A DNA stretch of 64,000 bases from contig NZ_JAFFPU010000056.1 in the NCBI RefSeq assembly GCF_016919175.1, positions 44,498 through 108,497 on the forward strand, in the 5' to 3' direction. The translations under genes and the position numbers were made by a program. The notes below the pieces were generated by a model. It was not told the origin of the DNA and made no database searches. It was given only the letters and a program-made list of their open reading frames with translations. Below are positions 40,859 through 55,238 of this stretch, one piece after another. Each line of letters starts with the position of its first letter. The first letter of the stretch is position 1. This stretch comes from Leptospira ainlahdjerensis (GTDB lineage: Bacteria; Spirochaetota; Leptospiria; Leptospirales; Leptospiraceae).

Positions 40859-41590
40859 ATGAAAAAAAACATTATTTTAATTTCTCTAATTCTTTTTCCC
40901 GCTTTTTTTGCGGGTTGCGGAGACAACTCCGAAGTGATCGAGACCCTTGACGGTAACAAGATCACTGTCAACAGCTTTGAAGACACATACAATGTCGCCA
41001 TCGACGCGATGAGTCGGGTTCAAAACATCGAGAAAGAAAATCTTCTCGAATTTATTTCCAAAGACATCGCGGAAGTTCCGGAGCAGATGAGAGCTCTGAA
41101 CTACCAATTCCAAAAAAAGAATTTTTATGATCAGTATAGAGACATGATGATCACGACCATCGCCGCCGAAAAAGAAGGTTTCACCAAACGCGACGATATC
41201 AAAAAGATTTTAAAATTTCAGGAAATGCAGATTGTTTCCCAACTCTACGTTATGCACCTTGTGGAAAGTAAAATCAAAATTTCGGAAGAAGAAGCGATGG
41301 AAGAATGTCAGAAACTCCGCGCAAAAGAGCCGCAAGTAAGTTCCCTTCCGATCGATCGTTGTATTCTTTTTGCAAGAGCAAAGCTTAAAAAAGACAAGTC
41401 TCAGGAAATTCTTCCGAAGGTTCTGGAAAGAATCAAGGAACAAGTTTCGATCAAACACAACGACAAGTTTGATCTGGAAGCTTTCCTAAAAAGAAAGATC
41501 ACTCCGACGACCGGGACCGAAAAAAAAGAAGAAACGGCTCCGACCTCGACCGCTCCTAATACGGAAGCTCCTAAAACTTCCGGACAGTAA
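40859..41590 (+). CDS. lipL31: Lipoprotein LipL31
   Basis: A 243-residue lipoprotein. The signal ends PAFFAGC (Cys20), followed by GDN. The body is helical and charged, with a SurA-like N-terminal organisation ([19 protein letters not shown], then many Gln/Glu/Lys-rich helices) and a low-complexity tail of Thr/Pro/Ala/Glu repeats. I recognise it as leptospiral LipL31; the published protein is held in the inner membrane, which agrees with the Asp soon after the acylated Cys. The following uppP and lptD genes match the order I remember in L. interrogans. A chaperone-like role for this envelope neighbourhood is inference. Confidence 0.82.
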   Translation: MKKNIILISLILFPAFFAGCGDNSEVIETLDGNKITVNSFEDTYNVAIDAMSRVQNIEKENLLEFISKDIAEVPEQMRALNYQFQKKNFYDQYRDMMITTIAAEKEGFTKRDDIKKILKFQEMQIVSQLYVMHLVESKIKISEEEAMEECQKLRAKEPQVSSLPIDRCILFARAKLKKDKSQEILPKVLERIKEQVSIKHNDKFDLEAFLKRKITPTTGTEKKEETAPTSTAPNTEAPKTSGQ

Positions 41591-41596
41591 GCTCCT

Positions 41597-42445
<849 letters not shown>

Positions 42446-42484
42446 AAATCTAATTCCCGAGAATAATCTGACACCGGTACCGGA

Positions 42485-45472
42485 ATGCACCTCCGCCTTA
42501 TCCTGATTCTATTTTTGTTTCTGCTCGGAATTCCAATCTTCGGACAGACGGACGAGCAGATGCTTCGTTTGATTACGGGCAGTGCGAGCGCGGATCCGAC
42601 TCTTTCTTCTTCTCCCAATGATGAAAAGAAACTGGCGATTCTCAGGGCTAAAAACCGGCTTTTAGGAAAGTCGATCGACACTCTTCCAGATCGGGAAGTG
42701 GACGACCTTCTTGTTTCCCTCGGTCTGACCCGGGAAGGATCTCTTTTTAGCAGAAGAAAACGTCTGCGTTCCGCACTCGAAGAAGCGCTTCCTGTCACCG
42801 CCGATCCTCTCGCAAATTTACCCCAGAGCAAAAAAGCGCTTCCGATTTCCATCGAAAACGCTTCCGAAGGGGAGCTCCTACAAGTGGATAAGAATAAATC
42901 CGGGGTTCTCGTCTTGAGGGGGCGCGTTCGACTCAAACTTAGGTCCGGTTCCATCGAAGCCGAAACGATTACGGTCGATAGCGAAAGACAAGAGATCTAC
43001 GCGGAAGGCGGAATCATCTACAAGGACGGACGAGCAATCGTCGAAGGAGACAAGTTTATCTACGATTTTCGTTTGGAAAAGGGGGTAGTCTATAAAACCA
43101 AAGGCACCTTTGCTCCGGCTCACTTTATCGGCGAAAAGCTTAAAAAATTGGATGATAAACGTTATGCGCTCGAGATGGGTTACTTCACGATCTGTAACGC
43201 GGAAAAACCTCATTATTCTTTCAAAGTAAACAGGCTCTATATCTACGACGATAAAACGGTGATGGCGACGAACGTGCGTTATCAAGTTGGCGGGACGACC
43301 GTTCTTTGGTTGCCCTTTCTCTACAATAGTAACTTAGGAAACGGATGGATCACGCAAGCTGGTAAGAACAATACCCAGGGTCTGTTCTTACAGAACTCTT
43401 ATCAGTGGTCGGTGATGCCAACGATCGCGGTCGCTCCGATGGGATATAAAGTTCGAGCGGACTTTTACGAAAAAACAGGACAGGCGGTCCAGCTCGAGAT
43501 GTGGAAACAAAGTCCTCTTTTGAACTACTTGATCGATATCGGATATGCGAATCATAGAAACTACACGATCTCCGGGGCGTACGAAGATCGATTTCATAAT
43601 TTTGGAATCGGGACTACCGCAGTCACCAACCAGGTGGACAAAGGCGCTTTGTTTCCTTATGATCCGAGCAGTCCTTATCGAAAAATCGGTCAGGACGTCG
43701 AACCTTGGTGGAAGGGAAGAATTCTTTTAAACTCGAAAATGAACAACACCGAAAAAGACGTAACGCGAAATTTCAGCTTTCAATATGAAAATTACTCGAA
43801 TCGGCTTTTCGACTACGAATATGGGAATCGTTACGAACCCTCAAACACTCTGCAGTCCTTATACACGGCAAGAAACGTCCGTCAAGGTTATATCCGGAAT
43901 ACTCTAGAATGGAAGTTTGATTATACCGAAAATCGGGGCGATCTTTCCATCAACGTTGGGATGAAAAGAAACCTTCTCTATTACATCTTAAGCCCTACGG
44001 ATAAGTCGGGCTATTTTCCGACGATCGACGTCCTTCCGACGACTACGATTCGGAATTCTTCCGAAATCGGAAGGCTTCCGTATTTTAACTCGGCCGTTTA
44101 TTGGGACGCGTACTTGAACAATACCATTCTTCGCTATTATGGAGTTCCTACGCGGGAGAATTTGGGAATTCCGACTTTGGACGGTAATTATCAAGACCCT
44201 TACGGAAATTATAAGGAGAATGTTCTAAGAACCCAATACTTTACACAAGGTGAAACAGGTCTTCGAACCAATTTGAATTTCGGAAGTTACGTGTCTTTTA
44301 CTCCGAACGCTTTTTTCGGAGGTAAAAAACAATCCGCGACGGTTCGAAACAACGCTTCGGTAACGGGTGTTACGGATAACTCATTTACATCTTTGGAACG
44401 ATATCTCGCGAGAGAATCCTACGGATACATTAGGACCGCCTCCAATTTGAGAATCGGGATTCCTTTGATCTTTTTAAACGCAACGTATCGAAAACTGGAA
44501 GCCTACAAACCGGAGCTACAGGATCCGATTCTTGCAAAGACGAGACAACACGAACTCGAAGTTTCTCTCGAAAGTTATGCGTTTGAGAATTTCGAAATTT
44601 CGATTCGAACCATTCGAGACCTCAGAAGTTTTTCTCCTGATTATCAGCCGCAGCCTACAAACCAAGAACGCTGGTATTTTACCGTGGCTCGTTTTTCGGG
44701 TTATTTCGATTTTCTGGACGGACTTCGTCCTAAACGCGCCTCTTTGCTCGAGAAAAAAAGAAGTTTTTATTCGGGTCTTTTTATCAACAATGATTATGTT
44801 CATCATACTCCCAAAGCAAAACCGCTTTCCAATAGTTTTACGGCCTCTTACAAAATGGGAGGTTTTACCCTTCCTTTTGTCCGTTTGATTCGGGAGTTGG
44901 AGTTAGGTGGAACGTGGTATCACGTTTATAACAGTCCGATACTTGACGGATATAGAATATTCGTAAAAGCGAATGTGGACTTTACGAGACATCTCGGTAT
45001 CGAAGCGGAGTTGGATTCTAGAGTCAGCCAACCTTGGAGATATACCAATCAAGTAGGAAACACATACGATACTTTTTTCTACGGAAACGATCCGACCATA
45101 TCCGCGTCCACCCTCAATTTGGAAAGGACCACGCTTCAGAGAGATTTGCTCGACGGAACCGGAGTCAACGGAAACGGAGCTAAACAAAATACGGCCCTCA
45201 ACATCAACCGCTTTATGGGGACTATCAAATACAACCTTCATACCGCCAACTTTAGACTTGGATACAGCATGGATCTCCGTGCTGTCCCCGGCGGTAGAAC
45301 CGATGGACTCGTTTCTTTTTACGATCAGTCAGTATTCTTCTCCATATCGATCACGGACTTTTCTTTGGGCCAGCAAGATTCTTCCGAGCTGACAAGGGTT
45401 CGTCTGTTCCGATTTAGAAAACGTCCGTTCCAAGCCGGCGATCGCGCGGGAATATCTTCGGAGAACCCTTAA
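42485..45472 (+). CDS. lptD: LPS-assembly outer membrane protein LptD
   Basis: A 995-residue outer membrane protein that inserts lipopolysaccharide into the outer leaflet. It has a signal peptide ([18 protein letters not shown]), an N-terminal charged region, the OstA/LptA-like periplasmic domain ([46 protein letters not shown]) and a long C-terminal beta-barrel rich in alternating aromatic strands (e.g. [18 protein letters not shown]). Almost no cysteines are present, so the two interdomain disulfides of E. coli LptD cannot form here. It is followed directly, after 1 bp, by the sugar transferase gene. Confidence 0.93.
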   Translation: MHLRLILILFLFLLGIPIFGQTDEQMLRLITGSASADPTLSSSPNDEKKLAILRAKNRLLGKSIDTLPDREVDDLLVSLGLTREGSLFSRRKRLRSALEEALPVTADPLANLPQSKKALPISIENASEGELLQVDKNKSGVLVLRGRVRLKLRSGSIEAETITVDSERQEIYAEGGIIYKDGRAIVEGDKFIYDFRLEKGVVYKTKGTFAPAHFIGEKLKKLDDKRYALEMGYFTICNAEKPHYSFKVNRLYIYDDKTVMATNVRYQVGGTTVLWLPFLYNSNLGNGWITQAGKNNTQGLFLQNSYQWSVMPTIAVAPMGYKVRADFYEKTGQAVQLEMWKQSPLLNYLIDIGYANHRNYTISGAYEDRFHNFGIGTTAVTNQVDKGALFPYDPSSPYRKIGQDVEPWWKGRILLNSKMNNTEKDVTRNFSFQYENYSNRLFDYEYGNRYEPSNTLQSLYTARNVRQGYIRNTLEWKFDYTENRGDLSINVGMKRNLLYYILSPTDKSGYFPTIDVLPTTTIRNSSEIGRLPYFNSAVYWDAYLNNTILRYYGVPTRENLGIPTLDGNYQDPYGNYKENVLRTQYFTQGETGLRTNLNFGSYVSFTPNAFFGGKKQSATVRNNASVTGVTDNSFTSLERYLARESYGYIRTASNLRIGIPLIFLNATYRKLEAYKPELQDPILAKTRQHELEVSLESYAFENFEISIRTIRDLRSFSPDYQPQPTNQERWYFTVARFSGYFDFLDGLRPKRASLLEKKRSFYSGLFINNDYVHHTPKAKPLSNSFTASYKMGGFTLPFVRLIRELELGGTWYHVYNSPILDGYRIFVKANVDFTRHLGIEAELDSRVSQPWRYTNQVGNTYDTFFYGNDPTISASTLNLERTTLQRDLLDGTGVNGNGAKQNTALNINRFMGTIKYNLHTANFRLGYSMDLRAVPGGRTDGLVSFYDQSVFFSISITDFSLGQQDSSELTRVRLFRFRKRPFQAGDRAGISSENP

Positions 45473-45473
45473 T

Positions 45474-46889
<1,416 letters not shown>

Positions 46890-46916
46890 AACACTCTGAC
46901 TGCAAGGGAGAGAATC

Positions 46917-48663
<1,747 letters not shown>

Positions 48664-48667
<4 letters not shown>

Positions 48668-49434
48668 GTAATCTGACCGCGAGAGTCATTCCCTGCCTGG
48701 ACATCAAGGATGGAAGGGTCGTAAAGGGGGTGAACTTTGTAAATCTCGTGGACGCCGGAGATCCCGTCGAATCGGCTGCGATTTATGAAGAGAATCTTGC
48801 GGATGAACTTTGTTTTTTAGATATCACCGCCTCATCGGATCGTAGAGAGATTCTTCTACATCTCGTCGAAAGAATCGCAGAGAAAATTTTTATTCCATTT
48901 ACGGTTGGCGGTGGAATCAGAACCGTTGCCGATGTAAGAGCGGTTTTAGAAAAAGGGGCTGATAAGGTTTCCATCAATACGGCCGCGTTTCAAAATCCGG
49001 AATTGCTCCGGGAATCTTCCGAAATTTACGGTTCTCAGTGCATCGTTTGTGCGATCGATGTGAAGTTTCAAAAGGAGAGAGATCGTTACGAGATTTTTTT
49101 GCACGGAGGAAGAACGGAAACCGGAAGAGAGGCTTTGGACTGGGCCCAGGAAGCCGCGGAAAAAGGCGCCGGTGAAATTCTTCTGACTTCTATGGACCGA
49201 GACGGAACGAGAAACGGGTTTGATATCAATCTGTTAAAAACTTTTTCTTCCTCTCTTGAAATCCCGATCATCGCTTCCGGTGGTGCCGGGAATCCAGAAC
49301 ACATGGTCGAAGCGATTCTTAGAGGAAAAGCGGACGCGGTGCTAGCGGCTTCGATCTTTCATTTTGGAGAATATTCGATTCGAGAAACAAAAAGAGCGAT
49401 GCAAGAGATGGGAATTTCCGTTCGACTGGATTGA
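48664..49434 (+). CDS. hisF: Imidazole glycerol phosphate synthase, cyclase subunit
   Basis: A 256-residue TIM-barrel enzyme that makes imidazole glycerol phosphate with ammonia delivered by HisH. The start [22 protein letters not shown] carries the catalytic Asp in CLDIKDG; further motifs are [40 protein letters not shown] and IASGGAGN with the phosphate-binding loops. The length is exactly typical. It starts within the gatA stop (ATGA overlap) and ends the ten-gene run; hisH and hisA are not here. Confidence 0.97.
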
Positions 49435-50108
49435 AGAACGTTTTTATAATCTCACGAAATCCAAAACTAAAGCTTCTTCTTAGAAGCGAGTTCAAAAAAA
49501 ACAATTCCGGAAAAGTCGGGTTCTTTCCCGTTTGAAACTAAGTTCTCTTTTGAGAATTCCTAAAATCCTCACAGGATCGGTTTGAAGCAATTCTTGCATC
49601 GTAAGAATTCTCGTTTCGATTCTTTCAAATTCCTTTTTTCAATTCTTTTCGTAGTCGATATAACAAAATCCTTAAATCTTTTTGATTCATTTTTTCTTTT
49701 TTGTTCAAGCGCGAATTTTCAATTTAACAATCGTTTTTTCATTTTATCAAAGAGAGCTTTTGGGTCGGGTTCGGATTCTTTTAGAAATGAAAACAGCCTC
49801 TCCGCAGAATAAAAGCTAAGTATCCGCATTTATCGATTCTTTGCTGAATTATAAACGCGTTAGGAACGATCGATAAAGAAATTTCTTTCTTATCTTTCGG
49901 TTCTCTTCGGATCTCGTTTTAAGACTTTTTTATTTTTATTGAGTCGTATTTTTCAAATACTCTTAGTCCTAGGTTTGAAAATTCAAGAATTCTAATGCTA
50001 TTCGTTGGGTGTGGAATGCTTGGATTTATAGATAAAATAAAGTTAGAATTGGAGTAAGGAAAGGATCGGTGTTTTGCATAACGCAATCTACTTTCCGGCT
50101 GTGAATAT
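49435..50108. other. Long AT-rich non-coding gap
   Basis: The 674 bp between hisF and the large repeat lipoprotein are rich in T-runs and A-runs and hold no credible gene: the open frames are short, Phe/Ser/Lys-rich and without ribosome-binding sites. A small hairpin (GCTTCT/AGAAGC at 49472-49487) lies near the hisF end but has no T-run. None of the interspersed elements is present. Its length and AT content suit a regulated leader or promoter region for the downstream lipoprotein, but no specific site could be identified. Confidence 0.4.
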
Positions 50109-53100
50109 ATGAAAAGAGTATTTCCCCTGTTTGTATTGTTTTTCCTCTTTTGTTTCGGTTGTTTGAAAACCGGTCATTCTGGAATAGGAAAAACAATTCC
50201 GTTTATGATTATCGATATGGAAGGAAACGCGAGGATCAAAGGGACATTTTTGGATGTGAACGGAGACGGTATCGCGGACGGAATCGATACCAACAAAAAT
50301 AACGTCATTGATATGCTCGTATCGGATACGGACCAGGACGGAGTCTTGGATTCCATCGACACCGACGGGGACGGTGCCACGAATCACTACTTATGCCTTC
50401 AGATGTCTCACTATTCTTCTCGAACGGGAAAGGATTGCACTGGGAATCCTCTTGCGTTTATCGATCTCGGCAATGACGGAATTGCGGATGGATTTGATGT
50501 TGATAACGACGGCACGATTAACGATCCGATTCTGAAAAGAATTCAGGAGGATTTAGATTCTCCATCCATTTCAATTTCTTCGAACAATCTTCCCGGGACT
50601 TATGGAAACGCTCAGAAGGTGAAACTTACCTGTACGGATAATATCGGTCCGGGTTCAATCGCTTATACTCTGGATGGGAGCGTTCCTAATTTTTCTCCTT
50701 TTCATGGAATCTACTCGAATGCTCCGAGCGTAAATTTCAATGTAGGTTCCGATTCTTCGAGCGGGGATTATAGAATCAAATATCTTTGTCGTGATTTGGC
50801 CGGTAACTTGAGTCCGATTCAGGAGGCTTTGTATCGAATCGACACTACACTTCCTGTGATCGTCACCAATTCGACATCTAATTTTATAAGCATCCAAACG
50901 GGTGCTATTGATCGGTCGGATATCACCTGGTCATCCAACGTTTCCGTTGCGTTTACGATTCGCTCCGGTGCGTCCGATTGTGGTTCCGGACTGGAAGTGA
51001 CCCGGGGCTTTATATCATCCGGAACGAATTCGCTTTTTTCAGTTACGGCAGGTGGAAATTTTTCAGGGGAAGGCACGAAGCAGTTCACGATTTTTGGATA
51101 CGTCGATTTAAACGGGGACGGAATTTGTACACCCGGTTTCGATCGAATCGGATCAAGTTCGATTTCCATCCAGAGAGACGATACTTCTCCGTCTGTTTCC
51201 GTAAGTCCGGATGAAGGTAATTTCGGGACGATTACGAACGTTTCCCTCACTTGCTCGGATTCGGGAAGCGGTTGCGATCAGACGGTCGTAAATTCTTTGG
51301 TCAATGGAACTCCTGCGAATCCGACAATCAATGCCTTCTCCGGTACGGTCGGCACGGGAAGCATGTATTCCGGAACAGCGATTTCGACCGTAGACAATGC
51401 TACCACTTCCATAAAGTTTATCGCAAGAGACAAAGCGGGGAATGTTTCCTCCGTTACACAAAAGCGATATACTATAGATCTCGCGACTCCAAACATAACA
51501 ATCAATTCTAATATTCGCTATGTTTCCGGCGAGAACGGTTCGATCGCTTGGCAATCGGATAGAACGGGAAGCTACCAAATCATTCTGGGAGGTTCCAGTT
51601 GTACAACCGGAACGATTCTGACCTCCGGTTCCGTTTCCGCCGGAGGGCCTGACACTGTAACAGCAATCGATAATGCGAGGTTAAGCGTAGGGGACAATAG
51701 GATTCGTATCTGTGTCGCCAGCGCGATCAACGTTGGAAACACTACGATAACAATCACTAAGGATCAATCGGCGCCCACCGTTTCTATCACTTCGCCCACG
51801 AGTATAGGTCCGTTTCCGATCGGAACGAGTTTTAACACTTCTTGCACAGACGTCGGCAGTGCAGGGTGCGATAAGATTCTCTACACGTTAGACGGAACAT
51901 CGCCAAGCTTCAACGCTTCCGGAGGGATCGCGAACGGAAACCTCTACTCCGGTTCGGTGAGTCTTTCGGCAGCAGGGCAGTTTCAGATCAAAGTGATCGG
52001 AATTGATAAGGCTGGAAACATTTCCTCGATCGCGAGTCAAACCGTGAACATCGGTCCGCCTCCGTCTCCGAAGGGAGTTCTTGTCGGTGCGGGAAATGCA
52101 AAATTGGTTGTTTCGTTCATCCCGGTTACGGGCGCCACGAGTTATAAAGTCTACACCGCAAATTCGGGCGGTGTGACAACTTCAATGAGTTCCGTAAGTG
52201 GGACTTATTCTCCGATTACGCTTTCCGGTTTGACAAATGGAACCGCCAAGTTCATCGCGGTGACTGCGATTCACAATGGTGGGGAGAGTTCTTTGAGCGT
52301 GGAAAGAAGTGGAGTTCCCACAACTTCTGTTCCTGGTGAGACGGCGTTGGTTCATAAAGATATATCGGGCGCCGTAGGTCAAGGAACCGATTCCGGAAAA
52401 TTTCCTTCTGCGGCGATTGATCCAATCAATAAGAAATTGTTGGTCGTCACTCAAAACGGGAGCAATGGAGATAAACCTTCTTTGTATCGTTGCGATTTAA
52501 ACGGGAATTCTTGCCAACACTTTGATATTTCTTTCGGTCAAGGAAACAATTCCGGAAAAAATCCTTCGATCGCAGTGGATGAAATCGGTGGAAAGATCTT
52601 GGTTGCAACGGAGAATGGAGCGAATTCTTCTAAGCCTTCTCTGTTCCGTTGCGACCTGGATGGAAGCAACTGTGGTCACCTTGATATTTCAGCGGGTCAA
52701 GGTTCCGGATCCGGGACGAATCCGAAGATTCTGATCGATCAGTTGAATAGAAAACTCTTAGTGGTCACGAATAATACAGCGAACGGTATCAGGCCTTCCT
52801 TGTTTCAATGCGATATGGATGGAACGAATTGTATTCATAGGGATATTTCGGCTGGGGAAGGAGTACAGTCCGGATTTGCTCCCATTGCTGATCTGGATTA
52901 TACAAATCGAAAAATCTTGGTAATCACGCGAAACCAAGGGAATTCCGATAAGCCGTCCTTGTTTCGTTGTGATTTGGATGGAACGAATTGTGCCCACATC
53001 GACTATTCAGCCGGAAGGTCATTTTTTGCGCAGATCATTCCTGCGATGGCGGTAGATCAAATCGCGGGTAAAGTGCTGATGACAACCTTCGGACTCACAA

Positions 53101-53456
53101 ATAATACAAGTCAGATTGCATTCTTCAGGAGTGACTTGGATGGAACTTCAAATGTTCAATCCATTGTGACGAATGTAAATTCACCTTCCACGCCGGGGAA
53201 TGTTTATCTTTCGATGAATTTAGATTTCGTGAATTCGAAGTTGATTCTCGTTTATCCTGGGAACGGTTCTCAGAATCAGGTGATTCGCACGAGCCTTTCC
53301 GGAACTTCCCCTGTGTATAATATAAACCAATCAGGCGATCAAGGGTTTAATTCCGGCCATCAGCCTTTTGGGTTGGTTGATTTTGTAAACGGAAAATACC
53401 TCATTCTAAACTACAACGTTTCTCATAGTGGAAAGTTGAGTTTGTTTATTCGTTAG
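50109..53456 (+). CDS. Large repeat lipoprotein with Ca-binding-like, chitobiase-like and propeller-like repeats
   Basis: A 1115-residue predicted lipoprotein (signal ends FCFGC, Cys18). Residues ~40-150 hold TSP3/dockerin-like Asp-rich turns (VNGDGIADGIDTNKNN, DTDQDGVLDSIDTDGDG, DLGNDGIADGFDVDNDG) that should bind calcium. Residues ~155-640 hold several CHB_HEX_C-like units (ITYTLDGS-type cores such as IAYTLDGSVPNFS and ILYTLDGTSPSF) alternating with Ig-like segments. An FN3-like unit (~645-735) follows. The C-terminus has at least four ~48-residue blade-like repeats with GxxSGxxPxxxxDxxxxKxLVxTxN...PSLFRCDLDG. A surface, calcium-stabilised binding protein is likely; the ligand is unknown. 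It ends with a good terminator. Confidence 0.82.
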   Translation: MKRVFPLFVLFFLFCFGCLKTGHSGIGKTIPFMIIDMEGNARIKGTFLDVNGDGIADGIDTNKNNVIDMLVSDTDQDGVLDSIDTDGDGATNHYLCLQMSHYSSRTGKDCTGNPLAFIDLGNDGIADGFDVDNDGTINDPILKRIQEDLDSPSISISSNNLPGTYGNAQKVKLTCTDNIGPGSIAYTLDGSVPNFSPFHGIYSNAPSVNFNVGSDSSSGDYRIKYLCRDLAGNLSPIQEALYRIDTTLPVIVTNSTSNFISIQTGAIDRSDITWSSNVSVAFTIRSGASDCGSGLEVTRGFISSGTNSLFSVTAGGNFSGEGTKQFTIFGYVDLNGDGICTPGFDRIGSSSISIQRDDTSPSVSVSPDEGNFGTITNVSLTCSDSGSGCDQTVVNSLVNGTPANPTINAFSGTVGTGSMYSGTAISTVDNATTSIKFIARDKAGNVSSVTQKRYTIDLATPNITINSNIRYVSGENGSIAWQSDRTGSYQIILGGSSCTTGTILTSGSVSAGGPDTVTAIDNARLSVGDNRIRICVASAINVGNTTITITKDQSAPTVSITSPTSIGPFPIGTSFNTSCTDVGSAGCDKILYTLDGTSPSFNASGGIANGNLYSGSVSLSAAGQFQIKVIGIDKAGNISSIASQTVNIGPPPSPKGVLVGAGNAKLVVSFIPVTGATSYKVYTANSGGVTTSMSSVSGTYSPITLSGLTNGTAKFIAVTAIHNGGESSLSVERSGVPTTSVPGETALVHKDISGAVGQGTDSGKFPSAAIDPINKKLLVVTQNGSNGDKPSLYRCDLNGNSCQHFDISFGQGNNSGKNPSIAVDEIGGKILVATENGANSSKPSLFRCDLDGSNCGHLDISAGQGSGSGTNPKILIDQLNRKLLVVTNNTANGIRPSLFQCDMDGTNCIHRDISAGEGVQSGFAPIADLDYTNRKILVITRNQGNSDKPSLFRCDLDGTNCAHIDYSAGRSFFAQIIPAMAVDQIAGKVLMTTFGLTNNTSQIAFFRSDLDGTSNVQSIVTNVNSPSTPGNVYLSMNLDFVNSKLILVYPGNGSQNQVIRTSLSGTSPVYNINQSGDQGFNSGHQPFGLVDFVNGKYLILNYNVSHSGKLSLFIR

Positions 53457-53508
53457 AATTTTTACCGAGTTTATTTTAAAGATTATTGAAAAGTTATTAA
53501 GTAATGGA

Positions 53509-53541
53509 AACAAGAGCTGATCCCTATGGCTCTTGTTTTTA
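53509..53541 (+). terminator. Intrinsic terminator after the large repeat lipoprotein
   Basis: A perfect nine-base-pair stem AACAAGAGC/GCTCTTGTT with an 11-base loop is followed by a run of T, about 50 bp after the stop codon. Confidence 0.8.
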
Positions 53542-53606
53542 TAGGAGGAAGGACGGAGTCTTATGGAAAAATGAATTTTGTTGAGATCGGGGCTTTTCAC
53601 TGAAAT

Positions 53607-53760
53607 GTCGTAACTACGACGGGTTTTACCGTGAAACTCCGCGCTCCCCGCCCAAATTTCGGGTGGTGGGGAGCGGTGGCGGGAAAAATTCCGGAGGACT
53701 TTCCTCTATCATAAAATCAAACTTCTCGCAAGAAAAAATTCTCGTGTAGGAATTCCTACA
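53607..53760 (-). repeat. Interspersed element, type I, copy D
   Basis: A 154-bp copy in inverse orientation, bounded by GTCGTAACTACGAC and the perfect palindrome TGTAGGAATTCCTACA. The core reads CTTTCCTCTATCATAAAATC, and the hairpin has CCCC/GGGG and CCC/GGG arms. It lies between a terminated plus-strand gene and a convergent minus-strand gene, directly beside type II copy E. Confidence 0.88.
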
Positions 53761-53770
53761 AAATCCATTC

Positions 53771-53930
53771 TTGTAGGACGACTCTCATTGTATCTCCTTC
53801 CAACTTGTCAAGGGTATCCGGATTTTTGGGTGAAGGGGGCGGGGAAGAGTCGGCGGATTTTTCTATATCACAAAAACTGAATCTTATTTACTGTAAATTC
53901 GCGCGCGCGCGTTTTGTCGGAATTCCGACA
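53771..53930 (-). repeat. Interspersed element, type II, copy E
   Basis: A ~160-bp relative of the type I element. It shares the core (TTTTTCTATATCACAAAAAC) but has a different GC-rich part (GGGTGAAGGGGGCGGGG, GTCGGCGG). It contains a (CG)6 run at 53900-53911 and ends at the perfect palindrome GTCGGAATTCCGAC (53916-53929). It closely resembles copy G at 61752. The left part includes AACTTGTCAAGGGTATCC, related to the outer inverted repeat of the composite element at 31721. Confidence 0.75.
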
Positions 53931-53948
53931 ATTTTCTAATCTTATGTT

Positions 53949-53964
53949 TGTGGAAGCTCCTACA
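53949..53964. repeat. Boundary palindrome overlapping the lipase stop codon
   Basis: TGTGGAAGCTCCTACA is a near-palindrome of the element-boundary family. On the minus strand it supplies the TAG stop codon (53960-53962) of the lipase gene, so the repeat begins exactly at the gene's end. Confidence 0.75.
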
Positions 53965-55105
53965 ACGCGTTGATAAGCGTTATGACCTCGTTAAAATACG
54001 CATTCCTCGCGGCTTCATTTACGTGATTTCGAAACGAAAGCTGTGCGTGATCAAAATCCTTCGAAATCTGACGGACACCGGGAAGTTTTGTGGACATCTT
54101 TCCGCTTGTCGTAGTAACAATTCCATCACTCTTGTTTACAAAACTCGGACTTCCGTTGTTCAAAAAAGCGCAGCCGATCGTATAGATGGACTCAGAACCG
54201 GGGTGTCCGTTACAAACGCTCATCGCTCCGAAGTAGGCGGTGACCCTTGAGTCTTTTGAAGAATCGGAAAGTAATCTTTCCAGATAAAGATTGTAAGCGC
54301 CTTCTATATACTCACTCGGAATAGGAACCGAGTAACTCGTCCCGATTGCATTCGTATAAGCGAGATCCTTTCCTCCTTGGGTTCCGGTCATAAAGCCTAT
54401 AAGATCGCCTAACGTCCCGAAACTTCCCTGATAATTCGAAGATGCAAACGGAGAACCTAAATACGGAGTTCCGAGAGAAACTACAAAATCGATCACATCG
54501 TTCGAATTGTTCTGGTGATAAAGTGCGGAACGACTTACAAGACCTCCCATCGAATGTGCAAGAAGAATCACCTTGTCGTCTCCGGTAAAAACACAATTTA
54601 ACTTTTCGATCAACCTTCTTCCGTTGTTCTCCACATAATCGGAGGTCCTATAAGTAAATGTGTAGAGTTCGAAATTCGTCTGTGCGCCGGAAATGTTCTG
54701 GGAATACATTTCCAAAACTTCGTCCCAGGTTCCCCGAAGATTAGAAACCTTCGTGAACTTATCCGTGGGAGGATCCGAATTCTTCTCCTTAAAATCCCAG
54801 CCGTGTATCAAAACAATTTTCGTTTTGGCCTCTTTCATCTGGGGAGTTGCGACTGCAAATTGATCGGCGGAAATCTGGGACTTTAATTGGACCGGAGCCA
54901 AAGGAAAAAATTTATAGAGTTCATGGTTGGTCTCCGCCCAAAACGCAAAGGTGAGAACCCCTAAAATTTCCTCTGCCAGACTTTCCTTCTTTTTTAGGTC
55001 GAGCTTTTCTTTAAATTTATCGAGGGAAAGACCCGAACACGAGGAAAGAAGACTGAGAGCGACCGCAACGACAGCAGTTTGCGAAAGACGAAGATAAAAT
55101 TTCAT
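53960..55105 (-). CDS. Lipase-like alpha/beta hydrolase, predicted lipoprotein
   Basis: A 381-residue predicted lipoprotein with a signal ending LLSSC (Cys23) and a basic helical stretch after it. The mature part is a lipase-type hydrolase: oxyanion motif VLIHGWD, nucleophile elbow LLAHSMGGLVSRS, VSLGTPYLGSPFA, and a late His in FDHAQLSFRNHV. It resembles triacylglycerol lipases of the LipA/esterase group that act on host or self lipids; the substrate is unproven. The ATG at 55105 (not the frame start at 55141) gives the lipoprotein signal and has TGGAAAA upstream. The stop codon lies inside an element-boundary palindrome. Probably exported. Confidence 0.87.
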   Translation of the reverse strand: MKFYLRLSQTAVVAVALSLLSSCSGLSLDKFKEKLDLKKKESLAEEILGVLTFAFWAETNHELYKFFPLAPVQLKSQISADQFAVATPQMKEAKTKIVLIHGWDFKEKNSDPPTDKFTKVSNLRGTWDEVLEMYSQNISGAQTNFELYTFTYRTSDYVENNGRRLIEKLNCVFTGDDKVILLAHSMGGLVSRSALYHQNNSNDVIDFVVSLGTPYLGSPFASSNYQGSFGTLGDLIGFMTGTQGGKDLAYTNAIGTSYSVPIPSEYIEGAYNLYLERLLSDSSKDSRVTAYFGAMSVCNGHPGSESIYTIGCAFLNNGSPSFVNKSDGIVTTTSGKMSTKLPGVRQISKDFDHAQLSFRNHVNEAARNAYFNEVITLINAL

Positions 55106-55238
55106 TGTTTTCCATTGAGGAAGGAAAAATAAAAAATGCAAGAGTTAAATCTCTCTTTCATTTACGAAATAGAATTAGAATCTTCTAAAGGACTTTGCGG
55201 ATTGGAAATGCAAAAGAGAGGAATTTCCGAAAAAAGGG

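Noticed and set aside
49582..49812. Phe/Ser-rich 76-residue open frame in the gap after hisF
   Set aside because: It is low in complexity, has no ribosome-binding site and matches the AT-rich composition of the gap.
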